Of a stretch of DNA of 64,000 nt, positions 38,208-51,474 are shown piece after piece. The DNA comes from Pinus tabuliformis (taxonomy: Eukaryota > Streptophyta > Pinopsida > Pinales > Pinaceae). The stretch spans positions 733,929,714-733,993,713 of the forward strand of contig CM062812.1 in assembly GCA_031772625.1 (NCBI GenBank). Reading direction: 5' to 3'. The notes beneath the pieces are model-generated. The model ran no database searches. It was given only the letters and a program-made list of their open reading frames with translations, and was not told where the DNA came from. The stretch's first letter is position 1, and each line of letters begins with the position of its first letter. Both the position numbers and the translations under genes were made by a program.

Positions 38208-40308
38208 AGGTGAGCACCAGTATTGCAGCAATAATGTTGTAACTCTTGGGCTTCCTACTTTACTTTTATCAACCCGATAGTTCGTAACAAACTTGGAAGC
38301 GATGGTGCTGTATGCACAAGTACTAGTTCTTACTACAGGCTGTCACTTGGTCAGCTAGCGCAAGATCACTAGGAGCTCAAGCCAACTTTTAATGAATTAT
38401 AGAAGAAGCTTTATATGTGATAAAAGAAAGGAAAGCTTACTCTATAGAGGCTATTCTACTTGCATAAAGAGAAAGAAGACTAAAATGTAAAGTAAACCAA
38501 GCAAAACCTACTTAACCAACTAATCCTACTTTTGCAAAAAGAGAGATGAAAAACCATGAAATGAATTTCTTTACCTACTTAGGAAGTAAACAACATCTAC
38601 TCAAGTTATTTCTAGAAGGAAATGAGAAAAAAATATCTTTTTGGATTTTTATGTATTTTTAGGTGAAATTGTCATGCATGTAACTTATTTGTTTGTGAGT
38701 GTGGCAGTGATTAGGTGGTGATGGAGGGCTACCTTGGATTTTGCAGAGGTGTAGGAAGGTGTGGATGGGTCCTAGGAGGTCCCAGGTGGCCTCCTGGAGG
38801 CTTTTCCTGCAATCAAACTTCAAAAAGACACCTACAGGAAAATCTATAGGAGGCTGCAAAGGATCTATAGGAGGTCTACAAGAGGATGTCGAGAGCAGTT
38901 TTGGAGGTTTTGAAGATGGAAAAGTGGGTGTAAAGGGTAACTGAAGGCTAGGGTGATGTGTTAAGGTGTATAGGGTTCATCAAGAAGGATCAGAAAAGAG
39001 AAAGATGGTTGGACTTGTTCAAGGAAAGAGAGGAAAGTTTCTGAGAAAAGTGCAGAAAACTAATGCAGATTCGTGAGGGACTTTGGGAGATCTATGGAAC
39101 ATAGATCAAAGAGAAATGGTGATGGCTGATTGGCTGAATTATTGTGAGAAGAGGATTGCTACAAGAGAACTGAAACTCACATCATGAGATTAAGCAAGCA
39201 AGGAAATTAGCTACATAAGAAAAATAAAACTTTGCATCAAGCTAGTCTAAATTCTAATCTAGGAATGTAAATGCTGAAAAATGCTACATGGAAGGAAATT
39301 TATTGCAAAGGCAGAAATGAGCATGGCGAAATAGATCTACAACAAAGCATTAACCTTCTAACAAACTGCAACACCAGAAATCCTATGGAAAAGGCAAATA
39401 TGTGTTTTTGTGGCAGTAAGAGGTTCTTGGCCTTAGTTCATGGTCCCAGAGGGAGGAAAGGAGGCCAAGGCTATGTTGATGCCCTTTTGTATCTCTTTCC
39501 TATCACTGTTCAACCTACTACAGAAAACTTAAATGGAAACAACCTTCTAAATCACCAAAAGAAACCTATTATTAACCAAGAAAGAAATTTATCGGACAAA
39601 CAACTAATTCATAAACTGAAACAAAGCATACAAATACAAAATAATAGGAGCTTGTCTTCTTGGATTGGGCCCTAACCCAAGAGATTCAGCCCTCTGAGGT
39701 AACTCAGTACTATCTCGAACAAGATCTCATCTTCATTATCAAAATAATAATAGGATTACATGAAACTGTCAATAAAAGTAAGCTCAAAGTTGAGCAGAGC
39801 AAATCTGCAACAAAAATTTGAAAACTTGACTAACTTCCAACAACCTAATGAGGCCCTAGGCCTCTCTACTTATACAACTGAAGCTCCCAACAGCTTCCTT
39901 AAAATCAGGGAGGCTTGGCTCCCAAAACTTGAGATAAACAGAAGTTATCCTCTACTTGCTCGGCCGCCTCTTTGGTGCATTGATGTGGCTGCTTGTGCTC
40001 CAAGCTGCATGATGGATAATTTGAAGTTGAGAGTCATAAATGAGGGGGATACCATCCTAGAAATCCTATCCCTTGTCTACTTCGAATTATTGCTACCAAT
40101 TGTCCATTAAATCTTTGACTTTATCTCCAAAATTGACCAAAAATCTACATTAAACACTCATTAGACTGCATGGCATAATGACCAACCCAAATCACTCTAT
40201 TAGCATAAATATAATAAAAACATTGCAATAAAATAATGAGAATGGTGGATTAAGCTAAGTTAGGTGGCAAAATGAGCCCATATAATTACCCATTTATGGG
40301 GCTCATCA
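38208..40308 (-). repeat. 5' LTR of element G
   Basis: 2101 bp, collinear with 26011-28133. In the sample read by eye the two copies agree at roughly nine in ten positions, so the insertion is much older than E. Outer end GGGGCTCATCA (40308), inner end AGGTGAGCACC (38208), with one substitution in each terminal motif. Confidence 0.95.
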
Positions 40309-41775
<1,467 letters not shown>

Positions 41776-41790
41776 TCTTCCCCTCCTTTT
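41776..41790 (-). other. Polypurine tract of element D
   Basis: Sense AAAAGGAGGGGAAGA immediately before the 3' LTR. Confidence 0.7.
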
Positions 41791-42649
41791 ATTCAACACC
41801 ATCCTCAGTGTTCATTGCCCAATTGCTTCCATTTTGGAATAGTCTTGGAAAGGCATCTCGCCGTTTGTTTTCTATCACCCAGGTGGCCTCCTCAGGTGTA
41901 AAGTGATTTTATTTTACTTTAACATGAGCGACGACTCAATTCCAAAGGAAGATCTCTCTCTCATCTAATATGAAAAGTGGCTATGCAAAGAAGTCTCATT
42001 CTGGTTACACATGTATAAAATTCCAATCAATTATGTGAGAATTATCATGGATGTATTTTTTTAATAAAGGTACATGAAAAACATTGTGTACGTTTATGTG
42101 GTCGGGAAATTCTAGCTAATATGCTATTGGCCCAACTTTGTCCAAAATATTAAAAGGTGCATAAAACCATGGTTCCAATTTCTTACAAATTTCGGTTCTT
42201 AAGGTGTTTTTCCTCAGTTTAACTCTTAAGTATACATGATCTCCAACCTTTAATTGCTTGTGAGTTTTATTTTTATCAGCTTAAATTTTTCGTTTATCCT
42301 ATGTAGTTTTTATGTTTTGTCTATATTTTTGCACCACTTGTTCCATTTCCTACAATTCATCTAGTCCTAGTATTAACCTATCTTCCGACTGACTCCAGCT
42401 AAGAGGTGTGTGGAATTTTATGCCATATAAAACTTCAAAGGGGCTCATTTTTATGGAAGCTTGATAATTGTTATTATAGGCATATTTTTATAAATGTAGA
42501 AAATATTCCCATTTAGTAGGTCTATCCTTGACATACATTATTAACATATACTATAAAATATGATTTTCTCTCTCCATCTTCCAATCCGTTTGGGGATGAT
42601 ATGTAGTACTAAAATTTAGTTGTGTCCCCATTCCACCAAATAGAGCTTT

Positions 42650-42982
42650 TGTGAGGCCCCTATACTACTAGTGTAACCCCTTATTTTTATTATTACAACC
42701 CACTTATTATATTGATGTACCCATGTAATGCCCATATTGTTACTATTTTGCCCCATAGAAGCCCACTATTGTTATTATTGTGCCCTTACATTATTATTGT
42801 TATGTCGACTCTGATTATGTTATGACCCCTTAGACTCCTATATATAGAAAGGAGGTATTTTCATTTGTATCATTGAAGAATTGTTCATTTGTGTAATGTA
42901 AAGGAGGTTGCCCCCTCGAAGAGGTTGAATTCTAAGGCGTTGATCTCTCTTTCCTATCTTTTTGTGAGCTAGTTTCATAACA
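42650..42982 (+). repeat. 5' LTR of element F
   Basis: 333 bp, from TGTGAGGCCCC to TTTCATAACA; paired with 45076-45408 without net indels. Confidence 0.93.
42838..42850 (+). promoter_or_regulatory. TATA-like element in the F 5' LTR
   Basis: CTATATATAGAAA, at the same relative position as in the E 5' LTR and intact in both F LTRs. Transcription start is inferred to lie some 30 bp downstream. Confidence 0.5.
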
Positions 42983-42984
42983 TT

Positions 42985-42996
42985 TGGTATCAGAGC
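42985..42996 (+). other. Primer binding site of element F (initiator tRNA-Met)
   Basis: TGGTATCAGAGC two bases after the 5' LTR, undecayed and identical to that of element E. Confidence 0.9.
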
Positions 42997-42999
42997 TTT

Positions 43000-43568
43000 G
43001 GATTCTAGGGTTTCTCTGCTCCAAATTGGTCATCATGGAATTTTCACTATAACTTTTATTCTACGACGTTTCAGAAGCTAAAAAAAAAACCATTTGAGAC
43101 GAAATCATGTTGAACCTTGGGTCCAAATTCCAGAGCCTTTCGTGCTATATTTGCGGAGATATGATCTCAGGAAGTTGGTCTCTTTGCAGACTCTTGAATT
43201 ACATCCCAAACACGTGACTTGGGGAAAATCGTCATAACTTTCTCTCTGAGCATCGGATTGAAATTTTGTAAGAAGGTATAGAAAGAGGAAGGACTATATT
43301 TTCTTGTATATATTTTTCAGTGTCAAAGGTCAAAACAGTGACACGTGGTGCTTCATATATGTTTGCTCCTCTAGAAAGGTCTATAATCAGGTCATATTGG
43401 GAGAATGTACATAACTTTTTCTTGGAAAATCCAATTTGGATAAGACTAGTGGCATTGGAAAGAGGACACAGAGGGCTACTACAGGTCGCAATTTTAAAAC
43501 TTAAAGATCCAAAATTATAGAGTTACAATCGTTTCAAGATAGAGCTCCTAAAATCAAGAAAAAACAAG
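43000..43568 (+). other. Leader of element F
   Basis: Related to the E leader (reverse complement of about 11760-12280). It joins directly to gag at the residue equivalent to E position 145, so the E N-terminal coiled-coil segment is absent. A short open frame at 43320-43520 is leader sequence, not a recognised gene. Confidence 0.6.
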
Positions 43569-45063
43569 ATGAGGAAGTTTGATGGCAAGGATCTGATAAA
43601 TTGGATACCTCAGATGAAGAAATATTTTGATCTACATGGTGTACCACTGTTACAAAAGGTATGTATTGCATCTTCATATTTAGAACGGGATCAATTTTTA
43701 TGGTATGAAGGGCTTTGTTCTCGTAAGCAACTTGTTACGTGGTCAATTTTCACGGAGGAAATGGTAGCACATTATGAGGATACAAAGAGCAACACCTTCT
43801 TTAGAGCAACACCACAACAATTGGAAATAGTAAAAGGGCTTTGTGACATAGTGGAAAGAAAAATTATGGAAACTAGGAAGCATACCCCTTACAACTATAA
43901 AGATGGAAGTGTTGTTTCTCTTAGCCTTCACCAACCTACAAGGGTTACACCAGAACAATTGGAAGAAAAAAGAGAAAAAGGGCTTTGTTACAATTGTGAT
44001 AGCAAATGCACTAAAGGTCATAAGTGTGCTAAGAAGAAATTATTTTACATAGAATATGAAGAGGAGGAAGAAAAGGATCAAGAAACATCAAAAGAAGAGG
44101 ATATATGCTAGGACCCCACCCCAGAGAAAGAAGAAATGAATCAGACCATATCTTGTAAAGCATTGGCAAGAATTACCACTCCTCAAACTCTCAAGATAGA
44201 AGGACATATCAAGAAGAAAAAGGTGCAAGAAGTGAAAGATCACATCGAGAAAGAAGAAATAAATCCAACCATATCTTGTAATTCATTTGTCGAAATTACC
44301 ACTCGTCAAACTATCAAGATAGAAGGACATATAAAGAAGAAAAATGTTCAAGAAGTCTAAGATCACATCGAGCATCAAGAAATGAATCCAACCATATATT
44401 GTAAAGGATTGGAAGAAATTGCCACTCCTCAAACTCTAGAGATAGAAGGACATATCAAGAAGAAAAAGGTTCAAGCAGTGAAAGATTACATCGAGCATCA
44501 ACAACAAGTTCTCCATCTTTTAAAGGATAACGCCACTTCGGTGCAAAATCAAATGAAACAACAAGTAGATCAACATCGTAGTGAAAAATGTTTTATTGTA
44601 GGTGATTGGGTATTTTTACTGCTACATCTCAAGCAAGCTATTTATGAGAAAGAAATGTTGGCAATACTGCATGCACTTAAAAAATGGCGACCTTACCGAA
44701 TGGGAAGACTCTTCAAGGATGAGGATGTGGAAGCATTGTTTTGTACTATTTCTATTATCCAACTAGACTGGATAAAGGAAGCAAGGGATGAATGGAATAA
44801 GGACTAATAAGTATGGCCACTTATTCAAAAGTTTCAAAAGATCCCAATTCAAACAATACTGCTAGAAATTGAAGAGGAAGGAAAAATCATATTGGAACCT
44901 GGAGCAGTCACAAAAACAAGAACCCGACAGCTACGAAATTGATCAATTTCAGAGTATCTCATCAAGTGGAAGAACTTACCTGCTAAAGATTCCACATGGG
45001 AAGACAAGAATTTTATACAAAAGCATCAAGAACTACTCAAGCATTGAGGACAATGCTTTTTGA
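43569..45063 (+). pseudogene. Single-frame patchwork gag-to-chromodomain frame of element F
   Basis: From ATG 43569 one reading frame passes through every segment, interrupted only by point stops (TAG 44109, TAA 44358, TAATAA 44805, TGA near 44941 and 45046). In order, with E residue equivalents: gag 145-222; a short copy of the zinc-knuckle flank (TPQQLE...KGLC, E ~322-335); gag 291-373 with knuckle CYNCDSKCTKGHKC; protease N-terminal flank 383-414 joined to the integrase-tail flank 1322-1335, this composite present three times; integrase tail to GDWVFL (about 1371); RNase H 933-960; linker 1013-1052; chromodomain 1437-1506 ([17 protein letters not shown]). The RNase H and linker pieces come after the integrase-tail piece, out of normal order. 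Before the stops arose it could have encoded a Gag-chromodomain fusion of about 490 residues. No RT, integrase core or protease active site. Confidence 0.85.
44133..44501 (+). repeat. Three tandem 123-bp (41-codon) units in element F
   Basis: Units start at 44133, 44256 and 44379 with identical 123-bp spacing, so the frame is kept. Each reads roughly NPTISCxxLxxITTPQTLKI (first half) and then EGHIKKKKVQEVKDHIE. The unit is itself a fusion of protease-flank and integrase-tail-flank sequence, so the fusion came first and the tandem gain later. The third unit runs on into the integrase tail. Confidence 0.9.
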
Positions 45064-45075
45064 AGGAGAGGGGCA
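45062..45075 (+). other. Polypurine tract of element F
   Basis: GAAGGAGAGGGGCA directly before the 3' LTR, identical to the E tract. Confidence 0.85.
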
Positions 45076-45408
45076 TGTTAGGCCCCTATACTACTAGTGT
45101 AACCCCTTATTGTTATTAGTACAACCCACTTATTATATTGATGTACCCATGTAGTGCCCATATTGTTACTATTGTGTCCCATAGAAGCCCACTATTGTTA
45201 TTATTATGCCCTTACATTATTATTATTATGTCGACTCTGATTATGTTATGGCCCCTTAGACTCCTATATATAGAAGGGAGGTCTTTTCATTTGTATCATC
45301 GAAGAACTGTTCATTTGTGTAATGTAAAGGAGGTTGCCCCCTCGAAGAGGCTGAATTCTAAGGCGTTGATCTCTCTTTTCGATCTTTTTGTGAGCTGGTT
45401 TCATAACA
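45076..45408 (+). repeat. 3' LTR of element F
   Basis: 333 bp, from TGTTAGGCCCC to TTTCATAACA, paired with 42650-42982. Confidence 0.93.
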
Positions 45409-48400
45409 ACTTTCCATAATTTGGAAGCACATTTAGCATCACTATCAGACACTACCATTTCAGTATTCCGTGCAATCAGAAGATGTCTTTCATAAAAATG
45501 TTTGCAGTATGAGTTGTTCAATAGGTAGACTGTATATGTATAACGTTTGTTTCTTTACTTAAGGTGTCCACAACTACCATGATGGAGACATGTTTTCATC
45601 TTGTTTTTGACAGTCCTATGATAAAGTCCAATGAAATCCCTTCCCATTTCCATTTGGGAATGGGTAGTGGATTTAGAAATCATGTTGGGTGCTCGCATTC
45701 TATCGTCACCTGTTTAAATTCTGAACATTTAGACAAATATTTTTACTACTTCCATTTTCATGCCAAGTTAGTAGAATTTATTCCTTAGTGCAATTACCAT
45801 CTTTTGATATATAGGTTTTCCAGCATACAATTTCTTATCATATTCATTGAGTATTATCCATTTTAGAACACTTACATTTGGAACATACATTCTATTTCTA
45901 TAGGTTAACAATTTTTTTGAGTTTTCAACATCACCTAGGATTTCTATCTGTTGCAATTTATGTTGAATTCCCAAATAATTATGATCCTCATGTATTGAAT
46001 TTTTTATTTTCTCCATGAATATTTTTCTAATAATGCTAACATATAATTCCATTAAAGTATGTGCATGTATACTTAAAAAATATTCTATTTTATTTTATTT
46101 GTCGTAAATACATTTGATATTGAATTCAAATTCATTAAGAAAGGTCATCCACCTCGCTTGTCTAGCATTAATATCTAGTTGGATAAAAAAATATTTCAAG
46201 CTAATATGATTTGTTACAAAGGTGAATTTTTATCCCAACAAGTAGTGTCACCACATTTTAAAGCATGTATTATATCAACTCGTTTTAAATGATATACTGC
46301 ATAATGTTTTTCATGTGGTTTTAGTTTCCTAGACTCATAGACCACTACTGAATTTTCTTGCATCAAGACTCTTCCTAAACGTTCCAAACAAGAATTTGTG
46401 CATACAACAAATCATTCATCCAGATCTGAAATTTTCAAAATAGGGACCAATGTGAGCATATGTTTTAGTTTGTAAAAACTTTCCTCACCTTGGGCTCTCC
46501 ATTCAAACTTTGTTCCTTTATTTTGTAAGGATGTGATATGATATTCCAGTTTAGAGAACCCTTCTATGAATTTTTGGTTATATCTTCTGATTCCCATAAA
46601 GGATCAGACAACTTACACACCATTAGGTGTGGGCTAATTAAAAATGGTTTTAAACTTTTCAGGAACAACAAACGATCCCTCTTTTGAAATAATATGACCC
46701 AAATATTGGATTATGTCCTTGTAAAAATTACATTTACTGAACTTAGTATATAATTTATGGTCTCTTAAGGTTTGCGACACTAGTTTGAAATGTTATTTAT
46801 GCTCTTCTTCATTTTTGGAGTACACGAAAATGTCATCTATGAACACCAACACAAATTTATCGAGGTACTTAGTGAGAATGATATTCATTAAACACGTAAA
46901 TGTTGTTTGTGAATTAGTAAGAAAAAATGATAACACTACAAATTAATAGTGGCCATATCTTGTTCAGAAAGTTGTTTTATGAAAATTTTCATCCTTTATT
47001 CTCAACTAGAGATATCCCATTCTTAAATCAATTTTTGAAAATATGATTACTCCTCTCACTTGATCAAAAATATCATCAATATGGGGTAGGGGGTATTTAT
47101 TTTTAATGGTAAATATTTAATTTTCAGTAATCTATGCACATTATGAATGTGCCATAATTTTTCTTCACAAATAACACATGATCCCCCCATGGCAAGAAGT
47201 TAGTCTAATATAGCCTTTATTGAGCAATTCCTATAACTACATCTTCAATTTGAGTAATTCTGAAGTACTCATTCAATAAGGCACACTAGACACTAGGGTT
47301 TCTTCTTGTACTAGATCCATGGAGAAATGTATCTCCATGTGGGGAGGTAAACCTAGAATATCTTCCAGAAAAACATCTTGAAATTCTTTAATGATTGGAA
47401 GATCATCTAATTTTTGTTTTTCTATTTGCAACTCATCTGATTCAACATGCACCATGAATAAATCAAACCTTTTTCTAGCACTCATTTTTAGTTGTAAAGC
47501 TGAGATCTGTCTAAATTATATTGGTTTCAATATACCTTTTATTAGTTGGGGTCCCCCTTCCCGACTTATACAACTTACTATTTTATCTAAATAATTTATA
47601 ACAACCCCTTGTTTTCCCAACTAGTCCATGATTATTAACACATTGTAATACCCTATGGGGAGTATATTTAAGTTTACTTCTGTGGAACAACCATTTAAAT
47701 ATATGGGACACTATTTCACTTCACTAGTTATGCTCCTCTTTGTGACGGTGGTTAGTTGTACCAACCATGCAGTATTAATTTTTTCAATTTTGAATTGACA
47801 TTTTTCCATAATATGAGGACTAATGTAACTTAAGCTATCCCATGGATCAATTAAGATAGAACAATAATGGTTAAAAATGGTATGCTCAACCTTGATCATA
47901 GTGGATTGATGCTCTTCTTGCCTATCATCCAACGTTGCACTTATCCTTCAAATGTTTCTAGCAATAGCATTTATTGTTTTTACCTCATGAATAGCTTGGA
48001 TGTTTTGAATAGACCTGGGTTTATATGGGAAATACCTAAAGAAATGAGGTTACCGACACCCTCATCACTTCAAGGCTTCTTTCTCTTTGACTCCACCTAT
48101 ATTTTTGTTTTTCAAATCCATGGGCTTTGACCTAGTTTGAGATTGGCCTAATTGGTTTGAATTCCCTTTGTTGAATTTCTTCCGTTGGTGCTCCTTTCCA
48201 AATTTTTTAAGATATGTAGGTTTTTTTTATTTTTGTACCCCATACATATTTTGTTTCTCTTTACCTTGCCAAGGTTTCAAGCCTTATCCCCTATTTTTGA
48301 ATTGTTGATAGCACAAAATTTCCTTCCTTACTGCTTTGTCCATTTTTCTACGATTTTCACACTCAATCCTTTCTTTATAAAGGACTAGTAGGAAATTTAA

Positions 48401-48840
48401 AAATACTTTCACCTTGGATTAGTCTTCCCTAATGTAATGGATGTACCATAGAAAATTAGTGAATTTAGCCACTAACTCATCCATAGTTAATTGTCCTAGT
48501 CGTAACTCATGGAAGTGTTTTTCTTGATAATCATAATATCGCTCATTTAGGTATCTAGATTTAAATTGTTTCTGGAACTCCTCCTAGGAAATTTTCTGTT
48601 CCTCCAATGTATGCACAATTTTTACCTCCTCCCACCATAGTGTATCCTTCCCTTGTAATTTATAAATGGCCAATCTGGCCTTCAAATTACTCTCATACTC
48701 ATAAACTTGGAAATACTTTGTCATGTTTAGGAGCCATGCTTCTACATCCTCCTTTTCACTGTCAATGGTAGGTGGTTTTATTTTTATGGATTCCCTTTGT
48801 AGCTCCACTTTCTTCTTCCTTTTTTGTGTTTTAGGATAAG

Positions 48841-49291
48841 ATTTGTTTGAATCATCTCAACTTTCAGACTTTTCTTATTATGTCTCAACATTTTTCCTTT
48901 TTAGTGTTTTTGTTTCTATTGTTCTATGTTCTATGACTAGACTTTTCAGCTAAATCCCTTATCATCCTTTCTTACTCTTCACTAGCCTCCAGAGGACATT
49001 CAATGTTGGCTCTGAGGTGAGTTAAATCTTGTTGTAGACTTCTAATAATATCCACTAAATGAGTTTTTGGTGGAGTATTGCATCTCCCCAGCTCCACACA
49101 TACTCCCTCTCCCTATGTCATACATGTAGTAGGGTCATCAACCATGTTGCGTTGTAACCTTGCTTCACTTGAGTACCCTACAGTCAACACAAACTAGTAT
49201 TATCATATCAATTCTTAATCAGATTCCTAATTCTCCACGTAACCATTTTTTCAGTTTTATGGTTCCCTATTAGCCCAGTTTTGAAACTAGT
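48841..49291 (-). other. Gag 5' flank and leader of element D
   Basis: Between the primer site and recognisable gag. Decayed, with no sustained frame; probably the start of gag plus leader. Confidence 0.45.
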
Positions 49292-49303
49292 GCTCTTATA
49301 CCA
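49292..49303 (-). other. Primer binding site of element D
   Basis: Sense TGGTATAAGAGC, one base different from the initiator tRNA-Met site, two bases inside the 5' LTR. Confidence 0.75.
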
Positions 49304-49305
49304 TA

Positions 49306-51390
49306 TGTCACGAACCTATGTCCCACATCACTCTTTTTTTAACTATTAATAATATAAGTCCTTTCTCTTATGATATGGGTATGTACAATATTCTCGGATT
49401 TATATTTCCAACATACATATTGTTGTATAATTAAAAGGTGTTCTAATATTAACAGGTACCCTAATTCCAACTTCAAAAAGACTCTCTGAAACTATAAGGG
49501 GTATCTCCTCCTCCATATCTTATTTTATTCCTTGAGGTGCATAAAATAAGTTATATGATATTGGATTTATGTTTATACAATTCCTATGTTTTATCTCCTA
49601 ATGTGAGACTACATGATAGTGGTATCGTTAAAACTTTGGTAAAATGTGTTTATCATGAAGTCTTATTATCTTGGAATTACATATGAGAATATAGTTATTT
49701 CAGCAGGAAATTACATATGGGAATTAAGGGTTCCAGAGCCTGATCATTGGTTTATGTGATCGCACCAAAGCTTGCCACGTCCTCCTAGTTCATGTGCTTT
49801 CCATGTGATTATTAGTGCCTTGGTAGAATGGATAGTGGGGATATGTCTTCACTAATCCAAAGGTTGATATTTATCTATGAAACCCTAGATCTATCTTATT
49901 GGTTTTCGTCCTATGTCATTTGGGGTTTTCACCATTGTGGAGCAGTGTCGTGTCCATAGAGGTACCACCCTAGAAATTTCCAGTATACATGTAGCTGTAT
50001 TTTCATCTGAGGCTTTTCATGACAAGTATGCTTCTTATTTGATTCTAGTTCAATCTCTAGCAATTTGCATGGTAATAGCTTTTAAATGGTTTTTTGTGGC
50101 TTCGTTTCTTAGTGATATATTTAGTACTTTCTATTCAGGTTACCTATTTAAACTTATTTCCCTTTTTGAGTGTGGATATTTCCATAGTTATTCATATTGC
50201 TTGAATCTTTCGAATATGAACCAGGTAGAGGTTTTCCCATATTCTTTTTAGTCTCTAAAGATGGGTGGAGTGTCCACTCAAAATGTCGCACATGGAAAAA
50301 CTCTACACAATTCATATCTGAAAGTCTGAAGAAAAACTTATTTTCTTTACCGCATTAGAGCATCGTTAGGCCTTCTACATAACTACACTTGGAATACGTT
50401 ATTTTATTTATTGATCCTCTAATCAAATTTTCCAATGGTAAATGTTCTTTTCGATAAAATGGGTTTCCCTCTATTGTGAAATTACTTGCTCCAAAATTTG
50501 TGTTTTTTCTGTTTTTCTAGCCCATTCTTAACTGGTCTTCAGTGCTCCCCTATCATTTGTTTAGTAGCTTATGATTTAGTTTTTTGTAATTCCATGGTTT
50601 TGGTTATTTTATCTTTTGGATCTAGTCCTTTTGTGTTGGGATCTCAGGTAACTAAGTTAAGGTTTTTTTCATTTCGTGTTCCAATAGGGTCATGAAGCCA
50701 TTGCCATATCGACCCACAATTTCCATATTTAGCTCAGGATTTCAAACCCTTGAAGAATGTATTGGCATGCCATTTTTTTCACTTGTTCTGGTATAGATTA
50801 CTATGCATTTTATGGCACCTATAAATTCACTCTTATCCTCACTACTAATGGCTTTATATGGTTTTTACATAGGTAGAGCACCAAGATTCTTCATAACTAT
50901 AGGCATAAGATTTCTCTTTTATAGGTTTTTTTTTTTTCTTTTTTTCTAAATGTCATGTTTTATTATTACTATGTCCAATGATTTTTTAGACTCTCTTCCC
51001 CATTCAAATATATGGTGACAAGTATCATGTTGTTATGAGCGACTGGCTTCGCAAAAATAAGGTAACTTATGCTTCTATTTTTTCTCCACTATTCCTACAA
51101 GTTATTTTTCAACATAATCCAATGGATTCAATAGTGTTTGATTTTGGTGCAAGATCGTTTGGGCTCCGACTTTTGTTATTAGTTATTCAGTGTAGAAATA
51201 ATTGTCCCGTGTTTCTTCTAGAAAAAGTAACAAAGGATAATAGAGATAATTTCCCTATTGGAGGGTACCATATCTGAGTGACGTCAAATGTACATTTATA
51301 TTATATGTATCAAGTTCGTGGTTTAATAATGAGAGCCCACTGTATAGTGAGTTGTCATTAATATATTTTTGCAATTAATACCTTCAAATA

Positions 51391-51441
<51 letters not shown>

Positions 51442-51443
51442 TA

Positions 51444-51474
<31 letters not shown>

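Larger units (their letters stand above)
26011..40308 (-). mobile_element. Athila-like LTR retrotransposon with a third coding region (element G)
   Basis: 14.3 kb, minus strand, flanked by a perfect GTTAT duplication (26006-26010 and 40309-40313). LTRs of about 2.1 kb begin TGGTGAGC and end GCTCACCA, a near-perfect inverted pair. Primer site for tRNA-Asp, polypurine tract, gag, pol (PR-RT-RH-IN), then a ~2 kb gap and a further ~2.3 kb coding region before the 3' LTR. The tRNA-Asp primer, long LTRs, length and extra frame fit the Athila group (family knowledge). It has fewer disruptions than A, C, D or H, but each coding region carries stops. It is inserted in the left LTR of element D, so it is younger than D. 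Confidence 0.92.
42650..45408 (+). mobile_element. Patchwork non-autonomous Reina-derived element (element F)
   Basis: 2759 bp, plus strand, inserted in the integrase region of D. LTRs are both 333 bp (42650-42982, 45076-45408). Flanking pentamers GCTTT (42645-42649) and ACTTT (45409-45413) match at 4 of 5 bases. Primer site and polypurine tract are identical to those of element E, and the LTRs are clearly related. Internal sequence is only ~2.1 kb: gag with zinc knuckle, a three-fold 123-bp repeat, then fragments of the integrase tail, RNase H, the RNase H-integrase linker and the chromodomain. RT, most of protease and the integrase catalytic core are absent, so mobility required enzymes in trans. 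The LTRs differ at about 18 of 333 positions by eye, older than E. Confidence 0.92.
41820..48840 (-). pseudogene. Element D gag-pol with chromodomain, interrupted by element F
   Basis: Minus-strand polyprotein relic in two parts: 48840-45409, and 42649-41820 after removing F. Gag at about 48810-48100 (AWLLNMTKYFQVYEYESN, TLWWEEVKIV), zinc-knuckle remnant near 48060, protease at about 47930-47711 with the active site changed to ILIDPWDSLSY, pre-RT linker 47485-47273, RT at about 47250-46600 (FIDD-type near 46830), RNase H at about 46600-46070, integrase from 46052. F sits between DAKCASKLWK and ALFGGMGTQL of the integrase core. The rest of integrase and GPY/F follow at about 42640-42050, and the chromodomain end (FTPEEATWVIENK) near 41870-41930. 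Many stops; not functional. Confidence 0.82.

Noticed and set aside
42645..42651. LTR start of F at TGAGGCCCC (42652)
   Set aside because: Starting at 42650 (TGTGAGG) matches the 3' LTR start TGTTAGG, gives equal LTR lengths and yields a 4-of-5 target duplication.
43320..43520. 66-codon frame before F gag
   Set aside because: Corresponds to the non-coding leader of E; not conserved as a frame there.
44133..44501. Regularly spaced repeats considered as a CRISPR-like array
   Set aside because: Units are directly adjacent, coding, derived from retroelement sequence, and lie in plant DNA; there are no spacers.
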